Assembly (NCBI GenBank): GCA_035253585.1
Contig: DATFBY010000024.1
Span: 1 to 64,000, forward strand
Source of the DNA: DATFBY01 sp035253585
GTDB lineage: Bacteria; Gemmatimonadota; Gemmatimonadetes; Gemmatimonadales; Gemmatimonadaceae
Length of the DNA: 64,000 bases
Direction: 5' to 3'
Shown: in pieces, positions 53,172-60,702 of the stretch
How positions within the stretch are numbered: the stretch's first letter is position 1
Layout of the letters: the number at the start of each line of letters is the position of its first letter
Notes under the pieces: model-generated
Database searches by the model: none
Seen by the model: the letters and a program-made list of their open reading frames with translations, nothing else
Told to the model about the DNA's origin: nothing
Position numbers and translations under genes: made by a program

Positions 53172-55114
53172 GCGGGAACCCTCACTGCATCTGCCGAGAG
53201 TGAAGGTGCGGTCCAGGTCGAGGAGGCCCTATCGGCCGCCGACGTCTCGACCGCCGACACAGCGAAGCGGTCTGCCCACAGATGCAGAATGAAAGCGCGC
53301 CAGATGGCCAGTTGCGCTCCCGTGTCTCCGGCCAAGAAAGCACGGAGTTGAGTGCGGAAGCGTGATGGCTCGAGCACACCCAACGAGCGCACGCGATCGT
53401 CGGTCATGAACTCCTGGATCCAGGTCGCGTGCGAGCGCATCCAGGCAGCCATCGGCGTGAAAAATCCGACCTTGTCCCCACGGCGACGGATGTCGTCCGG
53501 AAGGATGTCGGCGAAGCTCTCGCGCAGGATGCGCTTCGTCATCCCGCTGGCGAAAAGTGCCTCGTACCGGAGCGACGCGAGGAATTCTACGAGGCGATAA
53601 TCGAGGAAGGGCATTCGACCTTCCACCGAATGCGCCATCGCGTTACGGTCGTCGTAGTGCGTCAGGTGCGGCAATGCGAAGCGCTTGAAGACTTGCGCCA
53701 AGTAGCTGTCCAGCGATGTGCGGCCCGGCTCGTCGTCGAAGCGACGCCACGAAACTCGCTCGCGCAGGTCGGGCGTGACCACCGACGCCATTTTTTGGAT
53801 CACGCGCTGCCGAGCTCGATCTCGGATGGCGAGCGGCAGAACGTGCGGCGCCGAATCGCGTAGGACGGCCCAGAAAGGGCGCCCGCTGCTGCGCGCCCAT
53901 GCCCTCGCCTCCGACAGAAAGCGCGCCGGCTCGTGGATGAGCAGCGACCCCAAGTACGCGTTGACCATCGAAGGATATCCAAGCAGCGACTCGTCGCCAC
54001 CCTGACCCGAGAGCACCACGGGCACGCCGGCGCTTCGCGCCGCCGCCATCAGGCGGAAATGCGCCACGATGGATGTATCGCCGAAGGGCTCTTCTTGATG
54101 ATCCAGAACTTTCAACAGCTCCGATGGGAGCTCGTCAGGCGACGGCGGTGCGCGATGCAGGATGGGCGCTTTGAGCCGCGCCATGACCGATTCGACGTAC
54201 GGAGTTTCATCGATGATCGAGCCCGGAAACTGACTCGTGAAGACGTGCATCGGCGCGCCGTTCGTGATCTCGTCGATCAGGAGGGTGATCGTCGACGAAT
54301 CGAGTCCGCCCGAAAGCGTGGTCCCGACGGGCACGTCCGCCCGGAGCCTCAGCGCAACAGCGCTTCGCAGCAGCTCTCGAAATTTCGCTCGAGCGGCGTC
54401 GTCGTACGGGATTCGGTCACGATGCTCGACGCGTGGGAGATCCCAATACCGCCTCATCTCTGCCCGCCCATTCTCTATGCGCAACGAGTGAGCGGCCGGC
54501 AGCTGGTCGAGGCCGGCGAAGAAGCTCCGGCGGCCGAGATGTCCGTACGTGCCCTGGCTGAGAAAATCGAACGCCGCCTGTGCGTCGAGTCCGAACCTGC
54601 GCCCGATCGCCATGAGCGCCTTCACCTCGCTGGCGAAGATGAAAGTGCCGTCGGCGTCCTGCACGAAATAGAGCGGCTTCTTCCCTGTACGATCGCGTGC
54701 GGCAAAGAGCGCCTTGCGTTCGCGGTCCCAGATGACGAAGGCCCACATGCCGTTGAAGCGATCGAGCGACTGCTCGCCCCACTCGCGGTAGGCGCGCAGC
54801 ACGACCTCGGTATCGGTCGCCGTCTGGAAATGGTGACCGCGCGCCTCGAGCTCCTGCCGAAGCTCTCGGTAGTTGTAGATCTCGCCGTTGTAGACGATGA
54901 CGAACCGCCCCTCAGGGTCGTGCATCGGCTGACGGCCGGCCGCGGAGAGGTCGATGATGCTGAGGCGCGTATGCCCGAGGCCGATGCGCTCGTCCGACCA
55001 CATGGCGCGATCGTCCGGGCCGCGATGGCCCAGCACGTCGATCATCCGCCGGAGCCGCTCGTCGATCGGAGCCACGTCACGCGGTGCCCGCAGAATTCCA
55101 GCAATCCCGCACAT
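53168..55114 (-). CDS. AsnB-type glutamine amidotransferase, copy 2
   Basis: A 648-residue AsnB-like protein. Glutaminase motifs: Cys2 (MCGIAG), TRLSIIDLS, YNGEIYNYREL (75-85), TDTEVV. Synthetase: SGGLDSST (268-275), DHQEEPFGDTSIVAHF, LSGQGGDESLLGY and RMPFLDYRLVEFLASL. All catalytic residues appear present. It leads the nine-gene minus-strand operon that includes the polymerase, three glycosyltransferases, AsnB copy 1, the lyase and the PglD/PglE pair, and is divergent from AsnB copy 3. Sequence differs clearly from the other three copies. Confidence 0.9.
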   Translation of the reverse strand: MCGIAGILRAPRDVAPIDERLRRMIDVLGHRGPDDRAMWSDERIGLGHTRLSIIDLSAAGRQPMHDPEGRFVIVYNGEIYNYRELRQELEARGHHFQTATDTEVVLRAYREWGEQSLDRFNGMWAFVIWDRERKALFAARDRTGKKPLYFVQDADGTFIFASEVKALMAIGRRFGLDAQAAFDFLSQGTYGHLGRRSFFAGLDQLPAAHSLRIENGRAEMRRYWDLPRVEHRDRIPYDDAARAKFRELLRSAVALRLRADVPVGTTLSGGLDSSTITLLIDEITNGAPMHVFTSQFPGSIIDETPYVESVMARLKAPILHRAPPSPDELPSELLKVLDHQEEPFGDTSIVAHFRLMAAARSAGVPVVLSGQGGDESLLGYPSMVNAYLGSLLIHEPARFLSEARAWARSSGRPFWAVLRDSAPHVLPLAIRDRARQRVIQKMASVVTPDLRERVSWRRFDDEPGRTSLDSYLAQVFKRFALPHLTHYDDRNAMAHSVEGRMPFLDYRLVEFLASLRYEALFASGMTKRILRESFADILPDDIRRRGDKVGFFTPMAAWMRSHATWIQEFMTDDRVRSLGVLEPSRFRTQLRAFLAGDTGAQLAIWRAFILHLWADRFAVSAVETSAADRASSTWTAPSLSADAVRVPA

Positions 55115-55290
55115 GCTACGCTACTTCCGCCTTCACTCCAGAGCCGCAATCCATCTCGAACCCTCTCTGAGCACCGCGTCCACTAATTTACATTGTCGCA
55201 TGGCACCGCCGCGTCGTTCGATTGCGTGGCCCACGGAGCGCCGGTAAATAGCACACAGCCACTCTCGCGCTGAGGAGTAGAACACCATTC
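55115..55290. promoter_or_regulatory. Divergent intergenic region between two amidotransferase genes
   Basis: This 176-base gap must drive both the minus-strand operon from AsnB copy 2 and the plus-strand operon from copy 3. A weak plus-strand candidate is TTGCGT (55224-55229), 17 bases, TAAATA (55247-55252). A GAGGAG lies about 13 bases before the copy 3 ATG. No strong minus-strand promoter or operator palindrome was found. Confidence 0.35.
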
Positions 55291-57111
55291 ATGTGCGGAA
55301 TAGCCGGAGCGTATGGCGCTGGTGTTGGTCGCAGCGACCGCATTGCGGCCGGAGTCGATCTCGCCGCCCAGTCGATCAGGCATCGAGGGCCTGACGATCG
55401 CGGCAGTCTGCGCCGTGACGACGTCATCCTGGCTCATGAGCGCCTGAGCATCATCGACCTCAGCGAATGCGGACATCAGCCGATGTGCAACGAGACCGGC
55501 GATGTCTGGGTGATCTACAACGGTGAGATCTACAACTATCCCGAGCTTCGGGATGAGCTGAGCACCAGCGGACACTATCTCCGCTCCACCAGCGACACTG
55601 AAGTCCTGATTCACGGCTACGAAGAATGGGGCATTGATGGGTTGCTGCGCCGACTCCGGGGCATGTTCGCGTTTGCGCTCTACGACGCGCGCCCCGAATC
55701 GCCTGATGGTTCCAGACCGGGGCACTTCTACCTGGTGCGAGACCGTTTCGGCATCAAGCCGCTCTACTACTCCACACTGCCCGAGGGTGGCGTCCTCTTC
55801 GCATCGGAGGTTCGCGCCATCGCCGCCAGCGGCCTCGTCGATAAGCACACCGAGCCGCGGGCCGCCACGGGATTTCTCCTGTTCGGCAGCGTTCCGACAC
55901 CGCTCACCACGCTTCGCAATGTGAAGGCGCTTCCCCCGGGTCACTACCTGGCGTTCGCGCCTGAGCGACGCCTCGTCGAATGGTACGCAACAGAGCAGCT
56001 CTTTCAGCCTCGACCGGCTCCCGTATCGCAAGATGGCGACATTCGAGCGCTGCTCGACGACACCGTACGCGTCCACCTGCTGAGTGACGCACCCCTCGGC
56101 GTATTTCTCAGCGGAGGCATCGATTCTTCCGTATTGGTCGCGCTCGCATCACGCGCGACGCCAGAGCTCCGCACGGTCTCGATCGTGTTCGACGAGCAGG
56201 GGTACTCGGAAAAGCCGTATCAGGACCTCATGCGTCGCCAGTTCGAGACGCGGCACCACGAAGTCCACGTCACGCCCAAAGAGATGGAAGATTCGCTGTC
56301 GAGCTTCTTCGACGCGATGGATCAGCCGACGGTCGATGGACTGAATACGTACTTCGTCGCGCGCGCCGCTCGTCAGGCCGGCCTCAAGGTCGTGCTCTCG
56401 GGACTCGGTGGCGACGAGGTCTTCGGCGGTTACGAAACGCTGCGACGCGCCCCGACGATGCGTCGCCTGCAACGCCTCCCGACGGCCGTCGTACGTACGG
56501 CGTCACGCGTCGCACCCCGCCGCTACGCGCGCAAGCTCGACTACCTCGCCGATGGACGCGACCTCTCATTCTATCTGGCGCAGCGCGGGATTTTCTCGCC
56601 GCGCGAGGTTGCCGATCTCACTGGTGGTGACGAGCGCGACATCTGGACGCTCTTGCACGAGCTATCGAGTCCTCGCGCCATTCGCGACGCGAGGACACTG
56701 CAGCAATCGTTGGAGTTCGATCACTATCTTCCGGAGCAGCTGCTCCGCGACGCGGACGTGTTCGGCATGGCCCACTCGCTCGAGATCCGCGTACCGTTTC
56801 TGGATCACGTCCTGGCCGAGCGCGTGCTCTCGATGCCTGCCACGTCACAGCACGATCCGAAGTGGCCGAAAGCCCTCCTCACGAAATCCACACGCGATCT
56901 GGTGCCACCAGAGATCGTTTTCCGGCGCAAGCAAGGCTTCACCTTTCCGTTCGCGCCGTGGCTTGCCGCGGGACGCGCGGGTCTTGCCACTTCGCTCGCC
57001 CGAAACAATGGCGCCACGAGCAAGACGTGGAGCGCATTCCTCGATGGGCGTGAGCACTGGTCTCGACCGTGGGCCCTCAACGTGCTGAGCCGCTACACCC
57101 AGCTGTCGTGA
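55291..57111 (+). CDS. AsnB-type glutamine amidotransferase, copy 3
   Basis: A 606-residue AsnB-like protein. Glutaminase motifs: Cys2 (MCGIAGAYG), ERLSIIDLS, YNGEIYNYPEL (76-86), SDTEVL. Synthetase: FLSGGIDSSV (SGGIDSS at 274-280), MDQPTVDGLNTYFVARAAR, LSGLGGDEVFGGYE, and MAHSLEIRVPFLDH. The DQPTVDGLNTYFV pattern marks a subgroup distinct from copies 1, 2 and 4. First gene of a plus-strand unit with two glycosyltransferases; its TGA overlaps the next gene's GTG. Confidence 0.9.
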   Translation: MCGIAGAYGAGVGRSDRIAAGVDLAAQSIRHRGPDDRGSLRRDDVILAHERLSIIDLSECGHQPMCNETGDVWVIYNGEIYNYPELRDELSTSGHYLRSTSDTEVLIHGYEEWGIDGLLRRLRGMFAFALYDARPESPDGSRPGHFYLVRDRFGIKPLYYSTLPEGGVLFASEVRAIAASGLVDKHTEPRAATGFLLFGSVPTPLTTLRNVKALPPGHYLAFAPERRLVEWYATEQLFQPRPAPVSQDGDIRALLDDTVRVHLLSDAPLGVFLSGGIDSSVLVALASRATPELRTVSIVFDEQGYSEKPYQDLMRRQFETRHHEVHVTPKEMEDSLSSFFDAMDQPTVDGLNTYFVARAARQAGLKVVLSGLGGDEVFGGYETLRRAPTMRRLQRLPTAVVRTASRVAPRRYARKLDYLADGRDLSFYLAQRGIFSPREVADLTGGDERDIWTLLHELSSPRAIRDARTLQQSLEFDHYLPEQLLRDADVFGMAHSLEIRVPFLDHVLAERVLSMPATSQHDPKWPKALLTKSTRDLVPPEIVFRRKQGFTFPFAPWLAAGRAGLATSLARNNGATSKTWSAFLDGREHWSRPWALNVLSRYTQLS

Positions 57112-58205
57112 TACTCGGGCTCTTTTCCGAGGCGCTGACGGCCGGCGGCATTCAGCGGGTCGCTCTTCACACCGCCACTGCGCTCGACACCATCGCCAGG
57201 GAGACGAATCGCGGCGCGCAATTCCTCAGCCTCAATGATGCCGTCGGCGACCACGAACAAGCGGTCGACGGCAGATCGATTCGAATTCGCGGCTACGGCA
57301 CCTCGAAAGCCGCCTTTGCACGAGGCGCCCTGGCCTCGTCAGGCGGCGTGACCGACGTCTATGTCAATCACGTCGGTCTGGTGCCAGTGGGAGCCGCGGT
57401 TCGCTTTGCCCATCCATCGTCGCGGCTGTGGATACACCTCCACGGTGTCGAGGCGTGGTCTCCCTTGCCGCTCTCCCGCCGCACGCTCCTTCGCGTGGCT
57501 ACGGGATTCCTATCCATCAGCAACTACACGGCGGAACGAGCCGTCGAAAGTCAGGGCATTCAGCGCGAACGCATCCGCCTTCTGCCGAACGCGCTCGATC
57601 CATCTTTTCTTCGACGCGCCGAAGCGGGCCGCCACGACCGAGCCCATACGCCGCGCCGATTGCTGACCGTCGGACGGCTCGCGGCGAGCGAGCGCTACAA
57701 AGGGGTCGACGCGGTAATCCGCGCCCTTCCGATCGTCCTCCGAGAGAACGCCGATGTCGTCTTCGATGTAATCGGCGACGGCGACGATCGGCCGCGTCTA
57801 GAGGCGTTGGCACGGGAGTGTCGCGTCGACGAGGCGGTGCGCTTTCGAGGTCGTGTTGCCGATGCCGATCTCGTCGATGCCTATCGATCCGCCGATCTAT
57901 TCGTCATGCCGAGTCGCGGCGAGGGACTTGGCGTGGTGTACCTCGAAGCGATGGCATTCGGTCTTCCCGTGATCGCCGGACGCTACGGCGGAGCGCCGGA
58001 GGTTGTCATCGACGGCAAGACCGGTTTTCTCGTGAGCCAGGACGACACCGGCGAACTGGCCACGTCGATCTCGACGCTTCTTCGCGACACTGCCCTCGCA
58101 CGCCGTATGGGCGAAGCGGGACGCGCCCGGGTTCACGAGGAGTTCAGCTACGAGCACTTCGTCCGTCGCTTGCGTGGTGCGCTCCTCGGTGAACGCCGGT
58201 CATGA
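57108..58205 (+). CDS. Family 4 glycosyltransferase
   Basis: A 365-residue GT-B transferase: ILGLFSEALTAGGIQRVALHTATAL, SISNYTAERAVESQGI, LLPNALDPSFL, LLTVGRLAASERYKGVDAVIRA, VIGDGDDRPRLEALA, and DLFVMPSRGEGLGVVYLEAMAFGLPVIAGRYGGAPEVV with the EX7E motif. I start at the GTG at 57108, inside GTGA with the stop of AsnB copy 3, rather than at 57069. It overlaps the next transferase gene by four bases (ATGA). Confidence 0.92.
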   Translation: MILGLFSEALTAGGIQRVALHTATALDTIARETNRGAQFLSLNDAVGDHEQAVDGRSIRIRGYGTSKAAFARGALASSGGVTDVYVNHVGLVPVGAAVRFAHPSSRLWIHLHGVEAWSPLPLSRRTLLRVATGFLSISNYTAERAVESQGIQRERIRLLPNALDPSFLRRAEAGRHDRAHTPRRLLTVGRLAASERYKGVDAVIRALPIVLRENADVVFDVIGDGDDRPRLEALARECRVDEAVRFRGRVADADLVDAYRSADLFVMPSRGEGLGVVYLEAMAFGLPVIAGRYGGAPEVVIDGKTGFLVSQDDTGELATSISTLLRDTALARRMGEAGRARVHEEFSYEHFVRRLRGALLGERRS

Positions 58206-59347
58206 AGATCTTGATCGATGCGTTGACTGCACGTGAAGGAGGCGGCCTAACCTATTTGCGACAGATCGTGCCGGCATTGGTCCGGGCCGATCCTACGCAC
58301 CAATACCACGTCTTACTCTCGCCGCTGTACCAGTCGCCATTGATCGACGAGCTTCGACGAATTGCGACGCCCATGCCGGTGCCGCTCGATTCGAACATCG
58401 TCTCCCGGTACCTCTTCTTGCGGCGGGAGCTTCCTCGGAGACTCGTCGAGGAATCGTACGACGCTCTTTTCACCGTAAACGAGATCGGGTGCACGCGTCC
58501 GACTCGTCCACACGTCGTGCTCGCGCGAAATTACAGCATCTTCGCGCCACTCTCTCTCTACCACTCTCCGGCCGACCGTTGGCGTGCCGCGCTTTATCGC
58601 GTGACGCGCGAGCCGGTCGCGCGAGCCACGCTGCGGCGCGCGACGCACGTGGCGTTCGTGTCGGACACCTATCGTCAGGCAGTGATCGAGCGCTTGAAGC
58701 TCGATCCAGGCCGCACCAGCGTCGTATATCACGGCATCGACCCTGCCTTTTCGCGTGAGGATGGCGGAGCGACGGCAGCATCGCGCGACCAAGCTACACC
58801 GTACTTTCTTTGCGTCTCGTCGCTGGCGCCTCACAAGAACTACGAAGCGCTGCTTCACTCCTATGCGACGGCGCGGCAATCCACGGACTTACCTGCCCTC
58901 TGGATCGCCGGCGCGAGTCCAGACCCTCGATACGGATCGTCACTGCGCGCGCTGGCCGACTCGTTAGGCGTGGCCTCCAGCGTCCGCTTCCTCGGCCGCG
59001 TTTCATACGAAGATCTCCCGGCTCTCTACCGGGGATCGACGGCGTTCGTCTTTCCGTCGCGCCTCGAGACGTTCGGCCAGCCGCTGCTCGAAGCCATGAG
59101 CGCCGGAATTCCGGTCATCGCCAGCCGGAGCGCGGTGTCGAACGAGCTGTGCGGCGACGCGGCCGTGTACGTCGATCCGCTGAGCCCGACCGACATAGCG
59201 CAGTCGCTGGTTCGTATTGCGCGAGATGAGCGCTTGCGCGCTGAGCTCGGTCAGCGAGGCCGCGTGAGAGCAGGCAGCTTCTCTTGGGATCGTACGGCGC
59301 GGCAGACACTCGACATCATCGATCGCGCTACTCGATTCTCACGTTAG
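58202..59347 (+). CDS. Family 4 glycosyltransferase
   Basis: A 381-residue GT-B transferase: ILIDALTAREGGGLTYLRQIVPALV, HVAFVSDTYRQAVIERL, VVYHGIDPAFS, FLCVSSLAPHKNYEALLHSYA, VRFLGRVSYEDLPALYRGSTAFVFPSRLETFGQPLLEAMSAGIPVIAS. This is the WbaZ/mannosyltransferase-like type, but donor specificity is not decidable. Third gene of the plus-strand unit. Its TAG overlaps the TAA of the convergent minus-strand glycosyltransferase inside a GTTAGGC heptamer. Confidence 0.92.
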   Translation: MKILIDALTAREGGGLTYLRQIVPALVRADPTHQYHVLLSPLYQSPLIDELRRIATPMPVPLDSNIVSRYLFLRRELPRRLVEESYDALFTVNEIGCTRPTRPHVVLARNYSIFAPLSLYHSPADRWRAALYRVTREPVARATLRRATHVAFVSDTYRQAVIERLKLDPGRTSVVYHGIDPAFSREDGGATAASRDQATPYFLCVSSLAPHKNYEALLHSYATARQSTDLPALWIAGASPDPRYGSSLRALADSLGVASSVRFLGRVSYEDLPALYRGSTAFVFPSRLETFGQPLLEAMSAGIPVIASRSAVSNELCGDAAVYVDPLSPTDIAQSLVRIARDERLRAELGQRGRVRAGSFSWDRTARQTLDIIDRATRFSR

Positions 59348-60702
59348 GCAGGCGTCGCTTGTCGCTGCCGGGAAGCAGGTAGCGCCGACCGAAGTGCATT
59401 ATCGAGCAAGCCCGCGAGTCGCTCCGTGAGCATCGGTCGAGCGTACGAAGCCACGAGCTCGGTATTTGGAGCGAACTCCACGGGTATACCACGACTCCAC
59501 TGCTCTAGCCCAGTCGCCAGAAACGCCGCCACCATTTCTGGCGTCGGCGCGACGGTGCCGGTTCGCGTCTCGTGAATCAGCTCATCCAGCAGTCCCTTAT
59601 CTCCAGGCACACACAGAATCGGGCGACGCGCGCCCAGGTATTCGAAAACCTTGCCGGGTTGCAGACCACCGGCCAGGTATGGGTCGGTGGTGCGACTCGT
59701 ATCGATCGAGAGCAAGAGCAGCACGTTTGCACTGCGCAGGAGCGCCAACGATTCCTCGCGCGGCACCTGACCGGCCGCATCCAGGCAATCCTCGACAGCT
59801 GTGCTCCGCGCCGCCTCCACCATTATGGGCGCCGCGCTTCCACGATAGACCACGCGGAAGCGCCGAAAGAGAGCCGTACTGACCCGGTCGCGAAGCTGCC
59901 GAACGCCCTCGAAGAACGTCTTCGGCGACATCTCTCGCCACAGATTGCCCGCATATGCAACTCGAAATTCGTCCGGTGCGATCGCAGGTTCTCCGGAGAA
60001 ATCCTCCGGGTCGTAGCCATTTGGTATCGTCGCCGTCGGACGTCCGAACGATCGCGCGTCCATCTCGCTCCAACGCCGGTTGACGTTGACCACGACTGCG
60101 GCGCTCGAAAGCACCGACCGCGCACGCGGTTGAAAGAGACGGCGGAGCGTCGGTGGGAATGGCTGCAGCCAAGGGTCGCGAAAGTCGGCGATCCAGGGTG
60201 TGCCATACTCGTCCGCGAACCACCTGGCCGCTATGACGCCCGCATCCGGCGAATGCTCGCCTATGCAGACGTCTACACGCTCGCGGCGCCTGACGAGCCG
60301 GGCAGCGGTCTTTGCGCATTCCAGCCAGGCCAGCGACGTGTCGCCCGTGCTGAGCTGACGAGCGGCGGTGAGTGCCTTTCGCACCACAGTTCTTCCACGG
60401 CCTGCATGCGCCGAGCTGCTCTTTTGCCACAGCCGATCGAGGACGCCCGCGTCTTCGAGCCGCGGCGTCGGAATGATCACCGACGAGCTCTCATCGGCGC
60501 CATCCAGCGCGGTAGCCACGCGCTGCTCGACATCGGCCTCCCAGCCTTCGGCCGCTACGCCTCCATCACAGCAGAGGACTATGGCTCTCCAACCGAAGCG
60601 CGGCAGGTACTTGGCGAACTGCGCCGGCCGTTGCGCACCGATCGTCGATTGACGCGCATGGTACGGCGCGCATTGGTGCGCGAAGATGAGAGCCGTCTTC
60701 AC
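59344..60702 (-). CDS. Family 4-like glycosyltransferase
   Basis: A 452-residue GT-B type protein. N-terminal part: ALIFAHQCAPYHARQSTIGAQRPAQFAKYLPRFGWRAIVL. Later GTPWIADFRDPWLQPFPP, NVNRRWSEMDA, TIPNGYDPEDF, FRVAYAGNLWREMSPKTFFEGVRQL, and LLRSANVLLLLS with YLAGGLQPGKVFEYLGARRPILCVPGDKGLLDELI. This is the pattern of the large sugar transferases of exopolysaccharide loci. The GTG at 60702 overlaps the AsnB copy 4 stop (GTGA); the frame up to 60945 is shadow. Confidence 0.87.
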   Translation of the reverse strand: MKTALIFAHQCAPYHARQSTIGAQRPAQFAKYLPRFGWRAIVLCCDGGVAAEGWEADVEQRVATALDGADESSSVIIPTPRLEDAGVLDRLWQKSSSAHAGRGRTVVRKALTAARQLSTGDTSLAWLECAKTAARLVRRRERVDVCIGEHSPDAGVIAARWFADEYGTPWIADFRDPWLQPFPPTLRRLFQPRARSVLSSAAVVVNVNRRWSEMDARSFGRPTATIPNGYDPEDFSGEPAIAPDEFRVAYAGNLWREMSPKTFFEGVRQLRDRVSTALFRRFRVVYRGSAAPIMVEAARSTAVEDCLDAAGQVPREESLALLRSANVLLLLSIDTSRTTDPYLAGGLQPGKVFEYLGARRPILCVPGDKGLLDELIHETRTGTVAPTPEMVAAFLATGLEQWSRGIPVEFAPNTELVASYARPMLTERLAGLLDNALRSALPASRQRQATPA

